Source: Actinomycetota bacterium (GTDB taxonomy: Bacteria; Actinomycetota; Thermoleophilia; UBA2241). Taken from it: a stretch of 8,047 nucleotides of DNA. Shown in pieces: positions 1-5,981 of this stretch. Location: assembly GCA_003132645.1 (NCBI GenBank), contig PKYM01000183.1, forward strand, positions 3,819 to 11,865, given 5' to 3'. Both the position numbers and the translations under genes were made by a program. Each line of letters begins with the position of its first letter. The stretch's first letter is position 1. The notes beneath the pieces are model-generated. The model saw nothing but the letters and a program-made list of their open reading frames with translations. It did not search any database and was not told the DNA's origin.

Positions 1-1145
1 ACAGTGGCGCCTGCCGCGACCTGGCGCCCGACGAGGTCGAGGCCCGCAAGGCGGCCGGCGAGCCCTGGACGCTGCGCTTCAAGGTGCGCCCGGGCACGAC
101 GGTCTTCGACGACATCCTGCGCGGCCTCGTCGAGGTGGCCAACGAGACCATCGGCGACTTCATCGTGCAGCGTTCCGACGGCACCATCACCTACAACCTG
201 GCGGTGGTCGTCGACGACGTGACGATGGCGGTGAGCCACATCATCCGGGGCGACGACCACCTCTCGAACACCCCCAGGCAGGTGCTCATCTACGAGGCGC
301 TGGGCGCGCCCACGCCGCACTTCCTGCACATGCCGCTGCTCTTCGGCACCGACCGCAAGAAGCTGAGCAAGCGCCACGGCGCGACCAACCTCGAGCAGCT
401 CACCGCGCGCGGCTTCCTGGTCGAGGTGGTGCGCAACTACCTCTGTTTTCTGTCGACCGAGTTCGACGAGTCGATGATCACCTGGAGCCTCGCCGACCTC
501 GTCGCCCACCTCGACGTCGAGAGTCTGGGCACGAGCGCCAGCATCTTCGATCCCGAGAAGCTGCGCTGGATGAACGGCCGCTTTCTGCGCGCCATGACGC
601 CGGCCGATCTCGCCGCCCGGGTGCAGGCCTACCTCGAGCGGGTCGGCTTTTACGGCCAGCCGCCGGCGCTCAGGCTGCTCGCCGAGCAGGGCGAAGTCGC
701 GCTCGGCGAAGCCGTCGAAGCCGGCACCTTCGCGCCGCTGCCGCCCGGTGACGAGCAGGAGCGTCTCACCGCCCTGGCGGCGCCGCTCGTGCAGGAGAAG
801 ATCGAGGTGCTGGCCGACTTCATCCGGCTCGCCGGCTGGCTGTTCACGCCGCTCGTCATCGCCGGCGAGGCCCGCGAGAAGCTGGCCGCCATCCCCGACG
901 CGCGGGCCATCCTGCTCGGGGCCTCGGTGCGGCTGGCCGCCCTCGAGCGCTTCGACGTCGAGCCGATAGAGGCCGCCGTACGCGCCCTTCCGGAGGAGCT
1001 GGGCGCCAAGCCCAAGACCGTCTTCGCGGCGCTGCGCCTGGGCATGAGCGGACAGTCGGTGACCCCCGGACTCTTCGAGTCGCTTTGGGCGCTCGGCCGC
1101 AACGAAGCGGCCGGCAGGCTGGCCGCCGCCGCGGCCATGCTCTAG
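1..1145 (+). CDS. gltX: Glutamyl-tRNA synthetase, 5'-truncated by the window edge
   Basis: This cytoplasmic class Ic aminoacyl-tRNA synthetase charges tRNA-Glu with glutamate using ATP. The reading frame is open from base 3 and encodes 380 residues to the TAG at 1143-1145. The family is usually about 470-490 residues, so roughly 100 N-terminal residues, including the HIGH motif, lie outside the window. Visible landmarks are CRDL near the start (residues 4-7), the GDFIVQRSDG and YNLAVVVDD segments, IRGDDHLSNTPRQ, and the KMSKS-equivalent KLSKR at bases 360-374. The IFDPEKLRWMNG segment opens the anticodon-binding part, and the C-terminus (KPKTVFAALR, LFESLWALGR) is typical and complete. Two conserved spots are unusual: the common LLGWS after the KMSKS loop reads CFLSTEFD (444-467), and SPAVFD reads SASIFD. 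Whether it is discriminating or also charges tRNA-Gln cannot be told. It converges on the PAP2 gene with 5 bases between stops. The identification is very secure. Confidence 0.96.
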   Translation, partial: SGACRDLAPDEVEARKAAGEPWTLRFKVRPGTTVFDDILRGLVEVANETIGDFIVQRSDGTITYNLAVVVDDVTMAVSHIIRGDDHLSNTPRQVLIYEALGAPTPHFLHMPLLFGTDRKKLSKRHGATNLEQLTARGFLVEVVRNYLCFLSTEFDESMITWSLADLVAHLDVESLGTSASIFDPEKLRWMNGRFLRAMTPADLAARVQAYLERVGFYGQPPALRLLAEQGEVALGEAVEAGTFAPLPPGDEQERLTALAAPLVQEKIEVLADFIRLAGWLFTPLVIAGEAREKLAAIPDARAILLGASVRLAALERFDVEPIEAAVRALPEELGAKPKTVFAALRLGMSGQSVTPGLFESLWALGRNEAAGRLAAAAAML

Positions 1146-1150
1146 ACGCT

Positions 1151-1903
1151 TCAGTCGAGCGGCGCGCCTGCGCGCCGCGTTCCCGGCGGCGCGTCGAGCC
1201 GCTCCCAGACCACGAGCCACACCAGGCCCACGACGGCGAGCGACAGCGCCCAGCCGCCCACCACGTCGGAGGGGTAGTGGACCGCCAGGTACACCCTCGA
1301 AAGACCGATGCCGACGGCGTAGAAGACCGCCACGGCCAGCGCCGGCCAGCGCCAGCGCGTGGGCCAGAGAACGATGGCGAGCGCCACGGCGAAGCCGGTG
1401 GCGCTCATCGTGTGGCCGCTCGGAAACGACCAGCTCCCCGGCGCCTGGCGGACCACCTCGGGCCGCGGGCGCGCGACCACGACCTTCATGATGCCGTTGG
1501 CGGCCATGCTTGCCAGCGTAGCGGCGGCCACGAAGGCCGCCTGCCGATTCAGCCGGGCGCTCAGCAGCAGGGCGAGCGTCACGGCGAGAAGCACGAGCAC
1601 CACCTGCACGCTGCCGAAGGCGCTGACCACCTTCACCACCGCGAGGTGGCTCTGGTGGCGCGCGACCGTGTGCAGGATCGTCGTGTCCCAGGAGGGCGTG
1701 CCGCGCACCACGATGCCGGTGAGCACCACGAAGAGCGCGAGCGGCGTCGCGACGAGCAGGCCCAGCGTCCACCACCAATGGGGCAGCCGGGCCGGATCCT
1801 CTCGCAGCCGGCGGTGCCCGATCACGACTGCGGCGACCACACAGGTCAGCAGCGCGGCGCAGATCAGCCAGCCCCACGTGGCTACGGATAGCGGATGGCT
1901 CAC
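1151..1903 (-). CDS. PAP2-family integral membrane phosphatase
   Basis: This 250-residue protein carries the three signatures of the PAP2 phosphatase superfamily: KxxxxxxRP (K140 to R147-P148), PSGH (161-164, with the catalytic histidine H164) and SRxxxxxHxxxD (S202-R203, H209, D213). The hydrophobic segments near residues 10-29, 46-66, 85-115, 121-140, 165-180, 186-201 and 215-233 fit the usual six-helix fold with the active site at the outer membrane face. Family members remove phosphate from lipids such as phosphatidic acid, undecaprenyl diphosphate or phosphatidylglycerol phosphate; the substrate cannot be chosen from sequence alone. The start is a GTG at 1903. No ATG, GTG or TTG lies between it and the upstream in-frame stop, and no good Shine-Dalgarno is visible, so translation may depend on coupling to the HAD gene 36 bases upstream. 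It is probably the last gene of a three-gene minus-strand operon. Confidence 0.92.
   Translation of the reverse strand: MSHPLSVATWGWLICAALLTCVVAAVVIGHRRLREDPARLPHWWWTLGLLVATPLALFVVLTGIVVRGTPSWDTTILHTVARHQSHLAVVKVVSAFGSVQVVLVLLAVTLALLLSARLNRQAAFVAAATLASMAANGIMKVVVARPRPEVVRQAPGSWSFPSGHTMSATGFAVALAIVLWPTRWRWPALAVAVFYAVGIGLSRVYLAVHYPSDVVGGWALSLAVVGLVWLVVWERLDAPPGTRRAGAPLD
1159..1178. terminator. GC-rich hairpin at the convergent gltX/PAP2 junction
   Basis: A 7-bp perfect stem (GCGGCGC with GCGCCGC) closes a 6-base loop, starting 14 bases past the gltX stop and inside the last codons of the PAP2 gene. No U-tract follows. It could end gltX transcription, since the two stops are only 5 bases apart, but stems this short are common by chance in such GC-rich coding DNA. 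A second 7-bp stem (CGGCCGC with GCGGCCG, 1094-1113) sits in the end of gltX and could do the same on the other strand. Confidence 0.3.
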
Positions 1904-1939
1904 GGCGCCACGGCGACCGGCAGGCTCACCGCGCGGTCG

Positions 1940-2662
1940 TCAGTCGAGGCCCGCGATGGTCGCCGGCAGCTCGCTGAACCGGGTCACGACGGCTTCGGCG
2001 CTGGAGACCGGCAGGTCGGACGAGTTGATGCCCACGAAATGGACGGCCCGCAGGCCGGCCGCCTGAGCGCCGGCGATGTCGGTGCGCTGGATGTCGCCGA
2101 CGTGGACGGCCTCGTGAGGCGCCACGCCCAGCGCCGCGAGTGGCGCCAGGAAGGCCCGCGGATCGGGCTTCGACCAGTGGTGCTCGTCTGAGAAGAAGAA
2201 CGCGTCGAACCACTGCTCCAGGCCGTGCAGCGCGAGCACCTGCCGCAAGACGCGGCCCGGCGTCATGGCGGCGTCGCAGACCACGGCGAGAGCGTAACGC
2301 TCGGCCAGCACGGGCAGGGTCTCCGCCACACCGTCCACCAGACGCGGCGGGTGCTCCAGGATGACCTCCTCGAGCATGGTGACGACTCGCTGGCGAGACT
2401 CGTCGGGCAGCTTGATGCGCAGGGCGTGCAGGATGACGGTCGTCGACTCGGCGGTCGTGGGCGTGCGCGACTTCTTGTACCAGAGGCTGTCGAAGTGCTC
2501 CCAGGCCTTGGCGAAGGCGGCCTCGATGGCGTACTCGTCGGGGGCGTAGCCGTGCGGGCCCACGATCTCGAGCAGCCGTTTGGCGCGCAGCTCCTCGCGC
2601 GAGGGCAGGTGGAAGTCGTTCATGAGGGTGTTCCAGAAGTCGAGCGTGACGGCGCGGATCAT
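1940..2662 (-). CDS. HAD-superfamily hydrolase (HAD-IA-like) with a noncanonical motif I
   Basis: This 240-residue cytoplasmic protein has the layout of a HAD hydrolase with a helical C1 cap (about residues 14-110). Motif I is LDFWNTL: the nucleophile D8 and T12 are present, but the second aspartate of DxDxT is W10. In the motif II region (VVCDAAMTPG) the usual Ser/Thr appears to be C129. Motif III is K165 (SKPDP) and motif IV is VGDIQRTD with D190 and D195. Phosphatases of the family normally use the second Asp as acid/base, whereas L-2-haloacid dehalogenases carry an aromatic residue there, so phosphatase activity should not be assumed; motif IV remains phosphatase-like. The metal site (D8, a backbone carbonyl, D190) could still form. 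The ATG is supported by an AAAGGTGA Shine-Dalgarno 4 bases upstream. The M20 gene ends 52 bases upstream and the PAP2 gene starts 36 bases downstream. Substrate unknown. Confidence 0.9.
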   Translation of the reverse strand: MIRAVTLDFWNTLMNDFHLPSREELRAKRLLEIVGPHGYAPDEYAIEAAFAKAWEHFDSLWYKKSRTPTTAESTTVILHALRIKLPDESRQRVVTMLEEVILEHPPRLVDGVAETLPVLAERYALAVVCDAAMTPGRVLRQVLALHGLEQWFDAFFFSDEHHWSKPDPRAFLAPLAALGVAPHEAVHVGDIQRTDIAGAQAAGLRAVHFVGINSSDLPVSSAEAVVTRFSELPATIAGLD

Positions 2663-2666
2663 GCGG

Positions 2667-2674
2667 TCACCTTT
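2667..2674 (-). promoter_or_regulatory. Ribosome binding site of the HAD hydrolase gene
   Basis: AAAGGTGA on the minus strand lies 4 bases before the ATG at 2662 and fixes that start. Confidence 0.75.
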
Positions 2675-2696
2675 GTCGTGCGATCGCCGTTGTCAT
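2667..2696 (-). other. Possible 9-codon leader ORF between the M20 and HAD genes
   Basis: On the minus strand an ATG at 2696 opens a reading frame of nine codons (MTTAIARQR) ending in TGA at 2669-2667. That stop lies inside the AAAGGTGA Shine-Dalgarno of the HAD gene, an arrangement that would allow translational coupling. The ATG sits in a second copy of the 9-base sequence ACCGCATGA that also surrounds the HAD start, 34 bases apart, so it may be only a small local duplication. A GAGG lies 12 bases upstream, which is a poor distance for ribosome binding. No family can be assigned. Confidence 0.15.
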
Positions 2697-2714
2697 GCGG
2701 TGGCCGATACCTCA

Positions 2715-3953
2715 TCAGGCGCAGTAGCTCCGGGCGGCGGCCTCGAGCACGCGAGCCACGAGCTTGACCGAGGCGACGTCGACCCACTCGCCGGCCGTGT
2801 GTTCGCCGTCGCCGATCGGACCGAACTGGGCGCAGGGGATGCCGGCCGCGGCGAAGATGCCCGAGTCGGCCCAGCCGATGTCGCCGCGCACGCGCGCGGG
2901 GTGGCCCAGCTCGGCGGCCGCGGCGGCGACCAGGGCCACCACGATCGGGTCGTCGCGCGACAGCATGACGGGTTCGCGGCCGACGACCAGGCGGTTACTC
3001 GCGGCAAAGCGTCCGTCGGCGGCGCGCGCGGCCGCTAGCAGGGTCTCGATCTCGGCGCGAGACTGGGCGACCGACTCGCCAGCGATCAGGCAGCGCTCGA
3101 TGCCCAGCCGGCAGGAGCTCGGGTAGGCCGGCAACTGGGTGCCGCCGGCGATCGTCGCGGCGTGGATCGACCCGCGACCGTACGAGGCGTGCGGCCGGCC
3201 GTCGAGCTCGCGGTCGAGGCTCGCGATGCCGGCCAGCAGCGGGCCCAGCAGGGCGATGGCGTCGACGCCCTTCTCGGGCTCGGCGCCGGCCGCCTCGACC
3301 CCCTGGCTTTCGAGCTCGAACCAGGTGAAGCCGCCGTGTTCGACCGTGACGTCGAAGTCGGTGCGTTCGGGCAGGATCGCGGCGGCGGAGCGATAGCGCG
3401 TCACGACGGCCTCGGCGCCAAAGCTCTCCCACTCCTCGTCGGCGCAGCCGGCCACGAGCAGGTCGCCGCGCAGCGGCGATCTGCCGCCGGCCGCGCGCGC
3501 CTCGGCGGCGAGGCGTTCCGCGGCCACGACGGCGGCCGCCAGACCGGCTTTCATGTCGTTGCTGCCGCGCCCGTAGAGGCGGCCGTCGCGGATCTGCGGC
3601 GTGAACAGCTCCGGCGGCGCGCCGACCACGTCGAGGTGGCCGACCAGCATGAGACTGGGGGCCTGGTCGGCGGGGGCCTGATCGACGGAAGCCCGATCGG
3701 AAACGCCGTCGCGCGCCGTACCGGGGCCGGTCTTCGCGGCGCGTCCGTACCCGGGCAGCGTGGCGACGATGTTGGGTCGATGGGGGCGCGGCTCCCAAAC
3801 GTCGACCTCGAGGCCGGCGGCGGTGAGGCGGCGGGCGAGGAAGGTCACGAGCGCTTCCTCGCCCGCCGCCCCCGGCACCAGACCGGGGTTGGTCGAGTCG
3901 ATGGCGATGAGGTCGCAGAGGAAGCGGATCAGCTCGTCGTCGGTCGGTCGCAT
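2715..3953 (-). CDS. M20-family zinc metallopeptidase/deacylase (ArgE/DapE/CPG2-like)
   Basis: This 412-residue protein is a di-zinc amidohydrolase of the M20 family, which hydrolyses amide bonds of N-acyl amino acids, dipeptides or N-succinyl-diaminopimelate in the cytoplasm. Counting from the chosen ATG, visible elements are GHLDVV (H106 zinc ligand, D108), GRGSNDMKAG (D133, expected bridging ligand), DEE (E173 expected general base, E174 ligand), PERTD (E196, probable third-zone ligand), the dimerisation-domain segment GRGSIHAATIAGG (259-271) and GDGEHTAGEW (H386). All catalytic positions are intact. A low-complexity insert at about residues 71-99, built partly of xDQAP repeats, sits just before GHLDVV. 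The ATG at 3953 has AGGAGG 11 bases upstream; a TTG at 3989 would add 12 residues but would put that AGGAGG inside the coding region. It is divergent from the peptide-binding lipoprotein gene and heads the probable M20-HAD-PAP2 operon. The exact substrate (ArgE, DapE or carboxypeptidase type) is unresolved. Confidence 0.93.
   Translation of the reverse strand: MRPTDDELIRFLCDLIAIDSTNPGLVPGAAGEEALVTFLARRLTAAGLEVDVWEPRPHRPNIVATLPGYGRAAKTGPGTARDGVSDRASVDQAPADQAPSLMLVGHLDVVGAPPELFTPQIRDGRLYGRGSNDMKAGLAAAVVAAERLAAEARAAGGRSPLRGDLLVAGCADEEWESFGAEAVVTRYRSAAAILPERTDFDVTVEHGGFTWFELESQGVEAAGAEPEKGVDAIALLGPLLAGIASLDRELDGRPHASYGRGSIHAATIAGGTQLPAYPSSCRLGIERCLIAGESVAQSRAEIETLLAAARAADGRFAASNRLVVGREPVMLSRDDPIVVALVAAAAAELGHPARVRGDIGWADSGIFAAAGIPCAQFGPIGDGEHTAGEWVDVASVKLVARVLEAAARSYCA
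3657..3701. repeat. Three tandem 15-bp units inside the M20 gene
   Basis: On + the units are GGGGGCCTGGTCGGC, GGGGGCCTGATCGAC and GGAAGCCCGATCGGA at 3657, 3672 and 3687. The first two differ at two bases; the third is more diverged. The period is a multiple of three, so the M20 frame is kept and the repeats encode SDRAS-VDQAP-ADQAP, part of a family-atypical linker before the zinc ligand H106. Confidence 0.75.
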
Positions 3954-3964
3954 GGCGGGCCAGC

Positions 3965-3970
3965 CCTCCT
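3965..3970 (-). promoter_or_regulatory. Ribosome binding site that decides the M20 start
   Basis: AGGAGG on the minus strand lies 11 bases before the ATG at 3953. The spacing is a little long, but the site would be internal to the gene if the upstream TTG at 3989 were used, so it favours the ATG. Confidence 0.6.
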
Positions 3971-3995
3971 GTGGCGGTCGTGGCTGCAAGCCTTA

Positions 3996-4009
3996 TGCTA
4001 ACGTTAGCA
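3996..4009. promoter_or_regulatory. Perfect 14-bp palindromic operator candidate in the divergent promoter region
   Basis: TGCTAACGTTAGCA is its own reverse complement and is the most AT-rich spot in the 97-base gap (3954-4050) between the divergent M20 and peptide-binding lipoprotein genes. TANNNT boxes overlap it on both strands: TATGCT (3994-3999) and TAACGT (3999-4004) on +, TAGCAT (4000-3995) and TAACGT on minus. A dimeric repressor, for example of the TetR class whose sites are often palindromes of this size, could shut both promoters at once. No -35 box is convincing on +; on minus, ATGACC (4019-4014) lies 16 bases before CATAAG (3997-3992) as a weak pair. No regulator gene is in the window. 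Confidence 0.6.
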
Positions 4010-4037
4010 CACCGGTCATGAGGGGCCGGAGGGGACG

Positions 4038-4044
4038 AAAGGAG
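4038..4044 (+). promoter_or_regulatory. Ribosome binding site of the peptide-binding lipoprotein gene
   Basis: AAAGGAG ends 6 bases before the ATG at 4051. The in-frame ATG at 4018 has no such site, so 4051 is the start. Confidence 0.8.
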
Positions 4045-4050
4045 CCTTCA

Positions 4051-5748
4051 ATGAGTGGGATCGGCTTGCCGCGGTCAGGTCCGGGGCGTTACGCCGCCGG
4101 GTGTCTTCTGCTGGTCGTGGCATGCGTCGTCGCGCTGTCGGCTTGTGGCAGTTCTTCGAACAGCAGCAGCAGCAGCTCGAGCGCGGCTCAGTCCACCACG
4201 CCGCAACGCGGCGGCACGCTGGTCGTGACCTACCAGGGTGAGCCGCAGACGCTCGACCCGGCGATCGACTTCGAGGGCAACGGCTGGGCCATGGAACACT
4301 GCATCTTCGGCAATCTGCTCAACTACAGCAGCGCTCCGGGCGCTGCCGGCACGAAGATCATCACCGACATGGCGACCGAGGTGCCGAGCGCCGCCAACGG
4401 CGGCATCACCAACGGCGGCACGACCTACATCTTCCACATCCGGCCAGGCATCAAGTTCGCTCCGCCGGTCAGCCGCGAGGTCACGGCAAAGGACTTCGTC
4501 TACAGCTTCCAGCGCATGATGAGTCTGCCCACGGCGCCCGCCAAGGGCTACTACACCGGCATCGTCGGCCTGCAGGCCTTCCTGAACGGCAAGGCCAAGA
4601 CCATCACAGGCTACAAGGCGACCGGCAAGTACACCCTCGAGGTCGACCTGCAGAAGCCGATCGCCGACTTCCTGTCGATCATGGAGATGCCCTTCAGCGC
4701 ACCGGTGGCCAAGGAATGGGTCGCCAAGTGGGGCACCCAGGTCGGTCGTCACCCGCTGGGCACGGGACCCTACGTGCTCAGCCACTGGGTGGCAAGCCAG
4801 GACCTGCTCATGAACCGCAACACCAACTACACCGGCACGGCGGGCAATGTCGACGCCATCCACTTCCAGTTCTCGATCCAGCCGTCGACCGCCGTGCTCA
4901 AGGTGCAAAGCGGCGATGCCGACTTGCTCGGCGACTACATCCCGCCGGCCAACTACCCGGGACTGATCGCCAGCCCGCAGTGGAAGAGCCAGGTCGTGGC
5001 CGAGCCCGCCATCGCGCTCGACTACCTGTTCCTGAACAGGACGGTCAAGCCGTTCGACAACCTGCTCGTGCGGCAAGCCATCGCCTGGTCGATCGATCGC
5101 ACCAAGATCGTCAAGCTGCTCTCGGGCACCGGCCAGGCGCTCGACCAGATCTATCCCGCCGGTCTGCCGGGTCACGTCGATGGCACGGCCGGCCAGTTCT
5201 ACGGCTACGACAGAGCCAAGGCCAAGCAGCTCCTCACTCAGGCCGGCTACCCCAACGGCTTCTCGATGACGCTCTACACCCACAACGTGGAGCCGTGGCC
5301 GACGGTGGCGCAGTCCATCCAATACGACCTCGGCCAGATCGGCATCAAGGCCTCCCTCAAGCAGCTGGACAGGCCCGCCTACTGGACCCTGATCGGCAAG
5401 AAGGGCGTCGTCGGCGCTGGCTTGAACGACTGGTGGATGGACTACCCCGATCCGTTCGACTACATCATCAGCCTGTTCAGCAAGAGCTCGGCGATCGATG
5501 AGGGCACCAACCCGAGCTTCTGGTGGGACCCCAAGGTCGAGACGGCTTTGACCAGCGCGCAGGTCATGATGGATCCGGTAGCGCGCCTCGCGAAGTTCGA
5601 CCAGATCCAGTCCTACATCATGGGCCAGGCTCCGGCCGTGCCGCTCTACCAGGAGCTCGTCACCACGCTGCACTCCAAGCGCACGGGCGGCGTCTACATG
5701 CACCCGGTCTGGATCTTCGACTACGCTCACTACTGGATCAACAAGTAG
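4051..5748 (+). CDS. Oligopeptide/dipeptide ABC transporter substrate-binding lipoprotein (SBP_bac_5)
   Basis: This 565-residue lipoprotein should sit on the outer face of the membrane and deliver peptides, or another ligand of this large family, to an ABC importer. The signal peptide has arginines at 8 and 13, a hydrophobic stretch at 15-31 and a lipobox LSAC, with C32 as the acylated residue. A poly-Ser spacer (33-44) follows, partly encoded by five AGC codons at 4162-4176. The mature domain starts at RGGTLVVTYQGEPQTLDP (53-70) and contains the family hallmarks HPLGTGPYVL (234-243), LLVRQAIAWSIDR (338-350), the pocket segment WWMDYPDPFDY (461-471) and PAVPLY (529-533). Length and order match intact OppA/DppA-type proteins. 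The ATG at 4051 gives a proper signal peptide and has an AAAGGAG site. Unusually, no permease or ATPase gene follows; the next gene is an MFS exporter behind strong hairpins. It therefore probably docks on a transporter encoded elsewhere. The palindrome upstream suggests co-control with the M20 gene. Confidence 0.95.
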   Translation: MSGIGLPRSGPGRYAAGCLLLVVACVVALSACGSSSNSSSSSSSAAQSTTPQRGGTLVVTYQGEPQTLDPAIDFEGNGWAMEHCIFGNLLNYSSAPGAAGTKIITDMATEVPSAANGGITNGGTTYIFHIRPGIKFAPPVSREVTAKDFVYSFQRMMSLPTAPAKGYYTGIVGLQAFLNGKAKTITGYKATGKYTLEVDLQKPIADFLSIMEMPFSAPVAKEWVAKWGTQVGRHPLGTGPYVLSHWVASQDLLMNRNTNYTGTAGNVDAIHFQFSIQPSTAVLKVQSGDADLLGDYIPPANYPGLIASPQWKSQVVAEPAIALDYLFLNRTVKPFDNLLVRQAIAWSIDRTKIVKLLSGTGQALDQIYPAGLPGHVDGTAGQFYGYDRAKAKQLLTQAGYPNGFSMTLYTHNVEPWPTVAQSIQYDLGQIGIKASLKQLDRPAYWTLIGKKGVVGAGLNDWWMDYPDPFDYIISLFSKSSAIDEGTNPSFWWDPKVETALTSAQVMMDPVARLAKFDQIQSYIMGQAPAVPLYQELVTTLHSKRTGGVYMHPVWIFDYAHYWINK

Positions 5749-5763
5749 CGCGCGGGACGTAAC

Positions 5764-5796
5764 CTGCCCGACCAGGTAGTCGACTCGGTCGGGTAG
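5764..5796. terminator. First hairpin after the lipoprotein gene
   Basis: CTGCCCGACC (5764-5773) pairs with GGTCGGGTAG (5787-5796) over 10 bp with one G-U pair, around a 13-base loop containing the palindrome AGTCGACT. It starts 15 bases after the stop codon. No U-tract follows. Confidence 0.4.
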
Positions 5797-5833
5797 CCCA
5801 CTCGGTCGGGTGATCTGCTCGACCGGGCAGCAT
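5766..5833. repeat. Four degenerate 17-base tandem units
   Basis: Units begin at 5766, 5783, 5800 and 5817. Units two and three share their first 12 bases exactly (ACTCGGTCGGGT). Units one and four match them at the positions of a rough consensus RCYCGRYCRGGYAG. Their cores are close to reverse complements of units two and three, which is why neighbouring units can fold into hairpins. Confidence 0.5.
5801..5827. terminator. Second hairpin after the lipoprotein gene
   Basis: CTCGGTCGGG (5801-5810) pairs with CTCGACCGGG (5818-5827) over 10 bp, including two G-U pairs on the + transcript, around a 7-base loop TGATCTG. It may form part of a multi-hairpin end to the lipoprotein transcript. Confidence 0.35.
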
Positions 5834-5840
5834 GTCGCAA

Positions 5841-5889
5841 CGCGAGCGGGGCGGCGGGCGGCTGAAAGCCGCCCGCCGCCCCGCTCGCG
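5841..5889. terminator. Perfect 22-bp GC-rich stem-loop, probable strong terminator
   Basis: Bases 5841-5862 and 5868-5889 are exact reverse complements, closing the 5-base loop TGAAA; all but one of the 22 pairs are G-C. It lies 92 bases past the lipoprotein stop and 104 bases before the MFS start. No T-run follows on either side, so it would work as a U-less terminator of the kind proposed in GC-rich Actinobacteria, or as an RNA stability barrier. Because the stem is perfect it is equally strong on both strands. A stem this long is more than most terminators need, so an inserted repeat element is the main alternative. Confidence 0.7.
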
Positions 5890-5913
5890 ATTCGGACTGG
5901 ACTCAGGCGCGAC

Positions 5914-5939
5914 GTCCGCGGCCCGGCCGGCCTGCGGAC
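5914..5939. other. Weaker inverted repeat ahead of the MFS promoter
   Basis: GTCCGC (5914-5919) pairs with GCGGAC (5934-5939), extended by one G-U and one G-C pair, around a loop rich in CCGG. It may be chance in this GC-rich stretch. The remaining bases to 5981 show nothing further that I recognise. Confidence 0.2.
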
Positions 5940-5981
5940 AGCGCAAACACGCGTAGCGTGAGGCGCGGCGGTCCCGGCGGC

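Noticed and set aside
1085..1891. A 268-codon + strand frame opposite the PAP2 gene
   Set aside because: It is His/Arg-rich with no motifs, while the minus strand has all three PAP2 signatures and membrane segments.
3954..3989. A TTG start for the M20 gene at 3989
   Set aside because: The AGGAGG at 3965-3970 would be internal and no ribosome site precedes the TTG; the ATG at 3953 fits the family N-terminus.
3162..4001. A long + strand frame antisense to the M20 gene
   Set aside because: The minus strand carries every M20 zinc-ligand motif; the + frame shows no domain, and its GC-rich bias explains its length.
4161..4176. A (CAG)5 run as a contingency microsatellite
   Set aside because: It encodes part of the Ser spacer after the lipobox, a common feature of such lipoproteins, and the unit is a whole codon, so slippage would not switch the frame.
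5764..5833. The 17-base repeats as a CRISPR array
   Set aside because: The units are degenerate, directly adjacent without unique spacers, and no cas gene is present.
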